64,000 nucleotides of DNA from Elymus sibiricus (lineage: Eukaryota > Streptophyta > Magnoliopsida > Poales > Poaceae): the NCBI GenBank assembly GCA_039707655.1, contig CM077674.1, positions 234,957,904-235,021,903 on the forward strand, read 5' to 3'. Position numbers and translations under genes: made by a program. The notes beneath the pieces are model-generated. The model saw only the letters and a program-made list of their open reading frames with translations. It was not told where the DNA came from and ran no database searches. This document shows positions 56,625 to 64,000 of the stretch, in pieces; positions within the stretch are counted from its first letter, which is position 1; every line of letters starts with the position of its first letter.

Positions 56625-57931
56625 CGCCCGTGCTGCGTCGCGCTACATTCAGGCAGTGCTTTTCCCCCAGATTGATGCCGCGCCCGCTCTTCATCTCCCA
56701 AAACTGAAGCACCTCAAGCTCATGGGCGTCCGCATCTCAAAGGAGGATTTGGAGCGCCTGCTCGGCGGCTGTACAGCACTCGAGTACCTACGTCTTCAGG
56801 TGATGGATGGGTTCAGTGGCCTCCACATCGCCTCGACGAATGTCCGTACGATTTATGTACATTGCTGGTGCCGCAACAGGCTATCATTTGTGGTGTTTCA
56901 CGATATGGTCATTGAGAATGCGCCTTTCCTTGAGAGATTGTTTGTACTTGATAAAGAAGGTCCAACAAGAATCAGGGTCATTGACGCACCAAAATTGACA
57001 GTGTTGGGCTATTCGTGTGCTGAATTCTCCGAACTTGTTACTGGATCATTATCCGTTCAGGTAACAGTCTTCTTCTTCTCCTTCTTCTTATAGGACACCA
57101 CATTTTATCTATTTTTTATTGTATGTTCGGCTATCACCCAGAAAATGATCCCCACAAGCTTGACCCCGTCTCTGCGCATAGTGATGATCTTGGCACTACA
57201 TTTTGTCCACTCCGATCTGGATGAAGTTGTTAGATTCCTTAGATGTTTTCCATGCACGGAGAAGCTATACATCGAGGTGATGCTCCTTTCCTGTTAATTG
57301 TTAACCACAACGGAGTTCAATTTGTTGTTACTTTTACCCATGAGCACAATGACAAATGTAGTATGATTTCTAAAGGAAATTTGGAGGATTTCAATACATA
57401 TATTATTTGAGATGTTAATCATGAACGATTCAAGAAGGCATGTCACTCTATTCGTGTATTTTAGAAATCGTGCAAAGCAAAGAGGCCCAAAGTTTTCAAA
57501 ACTGCAGGTAGGCACTAATTTGTTGTCTTTGTTTGTAGATAAAAGCAGGTCCGAAAGTGGAAAATGTGGCGCAATATAACAATCCCATTGAATGCCTTGA
57601 TCTTCATCTCACAGAAATTACTTTGAACGAGTACCGAGGCACCAGACCAAAGATTAAATTCGCCAGGTTGTTTGTTCAGAGAGCAAGTGTGCTCAAGGTA
57701 ATGAGGTTTGCCCTATATTTAGTGCGCAGAAGTGAATGGTTTGCTGATCAGTGCAGACGTCTACAACTGAATGGAAAAGGCTCTACAGAAGTTGAATATC
57801 AGTTTGGAACTACAAATGACAGATTATTCGAAAGTCACTCGATCAAACCGATATATGACTTCTCGGTGACTGATCCATTCGCAGAAATAGTGCATGGCTC
57901 AGATTCTGAAGAAGATGAATTTGATTTGTAA
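56625..57931 (+). pseudogene. F-box/LRR/FBD-type gene, 5' part lost
   Basis: Three exons with agreeing phases: 56625 (truncated)-57060, 57142-57276 and 57539-57931. Exon 1 reads ARAASRYIQAVLFPQIDAAP, then leucine-rich segments (LPKLKHLKLMGVRISKEDLE, LLGGCTALEYLRLQ, IENAPFLERLFV). Exon 2 reads KMIPTSLTP...VRFLRCFPCTEKLYIE and exon 3 IECLDLHLTEITLNEYRG...FARLFVQRASVLK, an FBD-like domain ending in an acidic tail EEDEFDL and TAA... at 57929-57931. Members normally start with an F-box that recruits target proteins to SCF ubiquitin ligases (family knowledge). Here the start, F-box and first LRRs are gone: the LTR of the gag-only element ends exactly at 56624. Probably non-functional. Confidence 0.85.
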
Positions 57932-58712
57932 GAACAGTTTGAACCATGTAATCTTTGAATTTGGGCCTTGTAATGTTGGAATTTGAACCTTGCAATATTT
58001 CTGGTATTTGTGATATAACGTAATTGGATGTTTAATTTGGTTATGCAATCATGTCCTTATAAGTGTATATGTTGTTATTCTGTAGACAGAGCATAGATGT
58101 TGTGCGGACAGAGCAAATCACATCGCCCATGGGCTAAACTAGGGAACCCGTCGGTTATGATTTCATCAATCACTGACAATTGTATACCAGCAACCGTTTG
58201 GCCACAACACACACGGCTTATTAGCAGGAATCGTCTGTGTTGTTATCGGTCTTCCCACACATTTCTGATTACTGACTTGTTTGCCGTGTATCACACGCAT
58301 CTTGTTAAGTTGACCCATTTCTGTTGTTTTGGCTCTTCGCAAACAGTTCATCCGAGTTAACTGTATGCCGTCTATCACACACACCTTGGTCTGGATGATC
58401 ATTTCTGTTGTGTTGGCTAATCGCAAACAGTTCATCCGAGTGAACTGTATGCCGTATATCGCACACACCTTGATCTGGATGACTGTTTCCGTTGTTCTGG
58501 CTCATCACAAACTGTTCGTATGGATCAACTGTATGCCACGTATCGCACACGCGTCTCTAATCTGAATCGTGTTTGATGTCTCCGCCACCGCACACAGTTC
58601 GTCTTATTGGTGACGGTTTTATTACGATACCGTTTGCGATTCATGCATCGCACACAGTTTGGTCGAAGGGTCTCTGATTGATGTGTCATGTTAGCAGCAT
58701 CCTGCAGTAGTG
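57932..58712 (-). mobile_element. CACTA-like terminal region with subterminal repeats
   Basis: The right end at 58712 reads CACTACTGCAGGATGCTGCT on minus, a typical CACTA terminus, followed by TTA. Inside, a roughly 83-bp unit (CGCAAACAGTTCATCCGAGT...AACTGTATGCCGT...CACACACCTTGATCTGGATGA) is repeated about three times over 58320-58556. The left terminus was not found, so either the element is truncated or it includes the FBD exons. Confidence 0.65.
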
Positions 58713-59287
58713 TTACCTCTACCGCAGAGGGCCCGAACCTGTATAAATCCTTTAACGTACTCCCAATTGCACCATTTGTTAGATACGATTGCCTCGACAT
58801 TTCTACCCCCTAGTATTGTCAGGATTATATCCAGGACACCTAGCTTATATTGCTTTCTGGTTGATTGCCATATAGGGTGTGTTTATCTCGTTGCATATCT
58901 AGATAACCTACTTTACTCGCATTTCCCAAAAAAAGGTAATTAATCTTAAAATTTGTAGCCTCCTCTTCACCCACCTCTAGTCGGCCGTATCGATCCTTTC
59001 AATAGGACCTAAGAAAACAAGCTACTATCTAACAAGAGAGTAACTTTACTAACCCACTCCAATGGAGATGCACTACTCTTACAATCTATATGGCATGTTG
59101 ACTTTGTCTTAATGTGTTTCGAGGCTTGTATAAGCAAAATGCTAACCTCATAGTAATCTTTGGAAGAACACACCTACATAATCCCGACTGTTGTTCAAAG
59201 TCTATGAGATAGGGTAGTCTGTAGTTAGCTCATGTCTTAATTTAGAATTATTCTATATGTTGTAACCTCTATAAATTTTCTCTGTAG
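58713..59287. other. Unassigned sequence right of the CACTA end
   Basis: Begins CTCTACCGCAGAGGGCCCG, a repeat-like phrase. No gene seen until the exon-like block at 59288. Confidence 0.45.
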
Positions 59288-59547
59288 GGAAATTTAGGAT
59301 TCTCAAATGATGACATTGCTGCAAGTCTTTGGCCTCAGAAACAACAATCTAATGCAGTCATGAATGCCCTGGCAGTGCAGCAGGAACAACCAGAAGCCGT
59401 CGAGCACGCCATAGTAAACTAGCATGAAGAAGTAGATGCTATGAAGAAGGCCCTGGCATGGCAGCAACTACAATTTCAAGCTGTGATGAAGGCCCTGGCA
59501 GGGCGTGAGCTAGAACGTGAAGCTGTGAAGCATCTCGTGCCAGATAC
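59288..59547 (+). pseudogene. Coiled-coil-like host exon with an in-frame stop
   Basis: After an acceptor-like CTCTGTAG, one frame reads GNLGFSNDDIAASLWPQKQ, then three related segments (AVMNALAVQQE, AMKKALAWQQL, AVMKALAGREL) up to LVPDT. A TAG at 59420-59422 interrupts it, with no frameshift. The family is unknown to me. The same kind of segment (VLEGVKKALPEKE) recurs at 60905-60950, so the two blocks probably belong to one gene. Confidence 0.6.
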
Positions 59548-60836
59548 GTGATGACTGATATTTTTACACTCATTCACCCTTTGTTTAAACCAAGATATTC
59601 GCTCCGATATTGCTACTAATGAGTAATGAATGCAAAGGATTCCACAAATCCTCTATTTGATGTGTTTCCATAGAAAATGGGATAAAAAGGCAAGAAATCA
59701 CGTGGGACTGAGGAAAGGAATGGAAATGAAGAAAAAAGCAATCACCAGGAGGCGTGCCAGACGAAGCAGCACAAAAGACGGCATTCCATATGGGCGCAAG
59801 TGCCCGTTTGAGCGCCCGTATGGTGTGGATTCTGAGGCAGCTCGTCTATTTGAACAACTTTTATAAAGGGGACCCCAAAGAAATGTCAATAGAGAAGCGT
59901 TGAGCGAAGCCAGAACAGAACCATCGTCACCCCCCTTCACAAACCATAGCCGCCGCCATTTCCATCTCCATAGCCATCATCACCACCATATTCCATCTCC
60001 CTCTAGTTCATACTTGTAATCGTGCATCGCACAAGGCATCCATTGTAAGACATATTTGCAATCAATCAATCTTCAAGATGTGTTATTCAATGTTTTCTTC
60101 TTGCGATCTGATCTCCATGTGTGAGTAGTTCGGTAAGGCATGAGTTGAGGCATAGGCCTTGCAACCCGCTGTATTTGTTGTAGGGATCAATGGAAGGGTT
60201 TTGAATTAACATCCCGTATGTGTGAAATAAAATTGTTCCATAGATGTCTCTTGTCTTGTCCGCGACCTTCATCCCTGCAGGTACCCAGGATCATGGAGAT
60301 CGAGCCACGGTGAGGCTAAGGCAGGGAGAACGTGAAGTGTCATTCTGAACACCGATGGCAAAAAGGTTTAGTATGGTGACACGGATCCAATCCTTGGGGA
60401 TTCATGAGGTGTAGTCATTAAAAGCCCAAAGCTCTTGTCTGATTATTTTAATCTTAATTATCGAGGCAACCCCGCGCGACGGATAGGGCCTGCGGTAGCA
60501 CAACTGATTCTTGATGCGGGACTCGTGCCGGTCAAGTTGTTATTTGGACACATCCCCCACTTCGATTCGTAACAAGCACATCTCGATGGGTGACTTCCAG
60601 CACACAAATTAAGATCATATCTGATCCCAACACAAATACATGATTGTAAGCATTAAAACCTCATACCCGTACCTCTTTTTATTATAGTGTTGAATCATCG
60701 TTTGCTTGATTGATCCGGTTAAAAGATGGAATTGATCCTTTAACGAAAGCTTGCTAGAGACCATCGCTTCAAGGGAACCTTCCTCTCATCGGTTCGATAA
60801 CCCAGGGTCACCTCTGGGGAAATAGGTGCGGGATAC
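59543..60836 (+). mobile_element. Probable solo LTR between GATAC repeats
   Basis: The stretch 59548-60831 is bracketed by GATAC (59543-59547, 60832-60836). It has LTR-like features: a TATA-like TTTTATAAAGGGG at about 59859-59871, a leader-like block ending CCATGTGTGAGTAGTT (compare GATGTGTGAGTAGTTTACC in the next solo LTR), and a GGGGAAATAGGTGCGGG end similar to CTGAGGGAAATACTTATC there. The ends are not clean TG...CA (GTGATGAC...GTGCGG), so the limits are uncertain. Confidence 0.5.
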
Positions 60837-60847
60837 TTTTCTGTTCC

Positions 60848-62786
60848 ATTACCGGATCAACGCAGCATGGCCAAGAATCTGTGAAGATTACCCTTGCAGA
60901 GCACCAAAAAGTACTAGAAGGTGTCAAGAAGGCCCTACCAGAGAAAGAGGGTAAAATTGAAGTTCTGAAATTGGGTTTGGTATATCTGGACAACCGTCTT
61001 GAATCAATGAACACTGTTCCTGTACAGTGATATGTCTCCAACGTATCTATAATTTTTGATTGTTCCAAGCTATTATAGTATCAATCTTGGATGATTTATA
61101 TACAATAATATGCTATTTTATATCATTTTTTTGGACTAACCTATTAACCTAGTGCCCAGTGCCAGTTGCTGTTTTCTGCTTGTTTTTAGTTTTTCAGTAA
61201 ATCAGTACCAAACGAAGTCCAAATGCCACGAAACTTTTTGACAATTTTTTTCTGGACAAAAGAGACCCTGGAAGCTTGGGGAGGAGACCAGAAGCCTCAC
61301 GAGGAGGTGACAAGGCAACAGGGCGCGGCCCCAGGGGGAACGCCCTGATGCCTTGTGGGCCCCTCATGGCTCCGTTTGACCTAATTCCACTTCTATAAAT
61401 TCTCAAATATTGGGAAACCAACAGAGAGCCACCTCGAATAACTTTTCCGCCGCCGCAAGCCTCTGTTCTTCCGCGATCCCATCTGGAGGCTTTTTCCGGT
61501 ATTCTGCCGGAGGGGGAATCGATCATGGAGGGCTTCTACAACAACCTTGCTGCCCTTCCGATGATGTGTGAGTAGTTTACCACAGACCTACGGGTCCATA
61601 GCTAGTAGCTAGATGGCTTCTTCTCTCTCATTGATCTTCAATACAATGTTCTCCTCGATCTCCTTGGAGTTCTATTCGATGTAATCTTCTTTTGCGGTGT
61701 GTTTGTTGGGATCCGATGAATTGTGGGTTTATGATCAGATTATTCATGAGAAATATTTGAGTCTTTTCTGAACTTATTTATGCATGATTGTTATAGCTTT
61801 GTATTTCTCCCCGATCTATCCGTTTGGTTTGACCAACTAGATTGATTTATCTTACAATGGGAGAGGTGCTTTGTGATGAGTTCAATCTTGCGGTGTTCTA
61901 TATCCCAGTGACAGAAAGGGACAAGACACGTATTTGTATTGTTGCCATTAAGGATAAAAAGATGGGGTTTAATCATATTGCTTGAGTTTACTTTGTCTAC
62001 ATCATGTCATTTTGCTTAAGGCTTTACTCTGTTTTCATTAACTTAATACCCTAGATGCATAATGGATAGCGGTCGATGGGTTGAGTAATAGTAGTAGATG
62101 CAGGCAGGAGTCGATCTACTTGTCTCAGACGTGATGCCTATATACATGATCATTGCCTTGAATATCGTCATAACTATGCGTTTTTCTATCAATTGTCCAA
62201 CAGTAATTTGTTTACCCACCGTATGCTATGCGTTCGAGAGAGAAGCCTCTAGTGAAAACTATGGCCCTCGGGTCTACTTTTATCATATATTAAAATCCAA
62301 AAATACCTTGCTGCAATTTTATTTCCTTTTTTTGTTTTGCAATTTACTTTTCTATCTATCTCTATCAGAATTAATCCTTGCAAGTAACCGCCAAGGGGAT
62401 TGACAACCCTCTTGTTTGCGTTGGGTGCAAATATTTGCTTTTGTGTGTGTAGGTGCTGCTAACGAGGTTCTATGTGGTTCTCCTACTGGATTGATAACCT
62501 TGGTTCTTAACTGAGGGAAATACTTATCTCTACTGTACTGCATCATCCTCTCCTCTTCAGGGAAATCGCAACGCAGTTCACAAGTAGCATACAGCAACAG
62601 GAAGAACCTGACCTCGTCAAGAATGCGAAGGAAGTGAAAACCTTGGCTATCAAAAACAGGCTTGATGATATTGATGGATTGCTAAAGTTCATCGCCCGGA
62701 CTGCGTCGCCAGGATCCTATGACATGGGAGCAATGAAACTAAGTCATATGTGTCTAATTTTATACTGCGGCTCTGCCCATGGTTAG
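60848..62786 (+). pseudogene. Coiled-coil-like host ORF split by a solo LTR
   Basis: In one frame the sequence reads TGSTQHGQESVKITLAEHQK...LDNRLESMNTVPVQ up to 61027. With the LTR and one TACAG removed, the frame resumes at 62595 as QQEEPDLVKNAKEVKTLAIK...NRLDDIDGLLKFIARTASPG and ends at a TAG at 62784-62786. The exact continuation with no stop shows that the LTR hit an exon. The N-terminal limit is not determined. The product is unrecognised: charged, helical, no enzyme motif. Confidence 0.7.
61023..62594 (+). mobile_element. Solo LTR, gypsy type, with TSD TACAG
   Basis: LTR 61028-62589 (1562 bp), TGATATGTCTCCAACGTATC...TTCACAAGTAGCA, flanked by TACAG at 61023-61027 and 62590-62594. Recognisable grass LTR phrases include GGGGGAATCGATCATGGAGG and ATGATGTGTGAGTAGTTTAC. 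No internal domain. Confidence 0.93.
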
Positions 62787-63634
62787 CTATTGTAATGTCT
62801 TAGACAGTCTAATTGACAATTATCAAGTTTGCGGTTTAATAAAAGCAGCGAGTGCTGAATTTGGATTGAAATTCAATTTTTGCACGAATTCATATTAAAA
62901 TTATTAAAAAACAATTTTGTATCAAATGTGCCCGCTAATTACAATATAATACTAATTGATCGCGCCTAAATACCGTGATGGTCATGAACGGCGTCACAAG
63001 CCTATGGACCCACAAGTAAGAAGCCACGCCACCCACGTATGCACCCGCTTGCAGAATCCACGTCAGCACTATAATGGGCCCACATGTCAGAATCATTGAC
63101 CGATCAAGCGACACATCGTCACAGAAAAAACAATGCCTGGTCCCACATGTAAGCAGCCACGTCAGCATCTTCTAGGCCCATATGTCAGCAACGTTGACCG
63201 GTCAAAACTGACGCCCAACTTATTATTGACGGGACCGTCGGCGATAAAACCCAAGGCAGACCCACATGGAAGCAGCCACGTAAGCAATTGCTGGCCTCAC
63301 TTGTCAGAATCTTTGACCAGTCAAATCGGTTGACCGATTACTGCTGGCGGTTTATCGTCACCCAAAACAATCTTAGGCGACATATTGGCTTATCATAGGT
63401 GACATTCTAGGCCGTCACAGAAAACAACCATCAGTGACAATTTTTGGTTCATCAACTAAGATACGATCGTGGTGACGAAGAAAGTGGTACCGTCAAGATT
63501 TTATTTTTTATGACGGCGCTTCAGTGACGGTGGTGGTGACGGCCGGAAAACGTCACCGTGGCATTTTTCCGTGACCAAAAAGGGTTTTAAGTGACACAAG
63601 TGAAACGTCGCAAAATAGAGCAAATTTTGTAGCG
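62787..63634 (-). mobile_element. CACTA-like terminal region
   Basis: On minus, the right edge reads CGCTACAAAATTTGCTC (CACTACAAAA with one change), followed inward by GTGACG/CGTCAC-rich sequence and by repeats of CCCACATGTAAGCAGCCACGTCAGC with TTGACCGGTCAA-type motifs (63000-63340). The left limit is unknown. The first hundred bases may instead be 3'UTR of the split host ORF. Confidence 0.55.
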
Positions 63635-64000
63635 CCTTCTGGTGTGGTTGCGGACGTACATGAAGTTATCATGAATACTTCGCTTCTTGATAAAGGCACT
63701 TTGGACAGGCGAGACAAGGTCATTAATGTGGACGGAAAGGCGCATCGCATCATCTTAGCAAAGAGCTTGACCACGGCATGGATTATACTTATAGGCCTAA
63801 AATCTGAAATACACTTTGCACCATCTTTCTTTGGGATAAGCGTGATGTTGGCTGAGTTTAGCCAATGCAAGTTGGAGGCATGGAGGCTGGAGAAGTGGTT
63901 AATAGCAGCCATGACGTCCACCTTGATAATATCCTAGCACGCCTTGAAGAACGCACCCGTGAACTCATCCGGCCCTGGCGCCTTATCACTTGGAGAATCG
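63635..64000 (-). pseudogene. LINE reverse transcriptase fragment, cut by window edge
   Basis: On minus, the frame reads SDKAPGPDEFTGAFFKAC, a TAG, DIIKVDVMAAINHFS, NSANITLIPKKDGAKCISDF, RPISIIHAVVKLFAKMM, the N-terminal RT region of L1-type ORF2. A frameshift follows, after which another phase continues LVSPVQSAFIKKRSIHDNF up to the CACTA-like edge at 63634. The rest lies beyond position 64000. Confidence 0.85.

Overview
This window is a stretch of plant nuclear DNA, most likely from a Triticeae grass (wheat, barley, Aegilops or a relative). The signs are BARE/Angela/WIS-type copia LTRs (TGTTGGAAATATGCCCTAGAGG...), an Au-type SINE, Stowaway (CTCCCTCC...) and Tourist (GGGCATCTCC...) MITEs, CACTA-like ends with subterminal repeats, and deep nesting of LTR elements. 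Nothing bacterial is present. All family names are recalled from sequence motifs, not from a database search.

Layout. 1-1404: a minus-strand copia LTR that runs off the left edge. 1405-3087: LTR remnants and an old Au-like SINE. 3097-4507: a Mutator-like element with a 9-bp target duplication and an inverted pair of tRNA-like sequences in its long TIRs. About 4830-12011: a gene for TRAPP subunit 2 (TRAPPC2/sedlin/Trs20). It has a putative 5'UTR exon, four coding exons and a U12-type AT-AC intron, but its last exon is not visible. Its first intron and first coding exon are partly duplicated in tandem, and only the second copy received a hAT and a LINE insertion. 13.2-18.1 kb: MITEs, a LINE 3' end with RNase H, a PIF/Harbinger-like element with a broken ORF1 and a 31-bp minisatellite, and a GC-rich repeat.

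18192-27152: a complete copia element (TSD CATGG) with an intact 1329-residue gag-pol. 27.4-33.4 kb: MITEs, an Au SINE with a 14-bp TSD, a retroposition footprint that is little more than a poly(A) tail, and a Harbinger-like element carrying a 254-residue ORF of unknown function. 33998-35379: a solo LTR (TSD GACAC) inside a remnant of a Tat-like gypsy element.

37737-56624: a three-level nest. A gag-only gypsy-type element (tRNA-Asp-type PBS, no pol) was hit in its 5' LTR by a long solo LTR (TSD CAAAG). That solo LTR was hit in turn by a second full-length copia (TSD GTGAG) whose pol has two nonsense codons and no frameshift. The outer element truncates an F-box/LRR/FBD-type gene whose last three exons survive at 56625-57931.

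58-64 kb: a CACTA-like end, then pieces of a coiled-coil-like host ORF split by at least one solo LTR (61028-62589, TSD TACAG; the ORF reads straight across once the LTR and one TSD copy are removed), another CACTA-like end, and a LINE reverse-transcriptase fragment running off the right edge. Only TRAPPC2 and the FBD gene are recognisable host genes, and both are incomplete here. No new multi-gene system was found. The value of the window is its well-resolved insertion history and the U12 intron.
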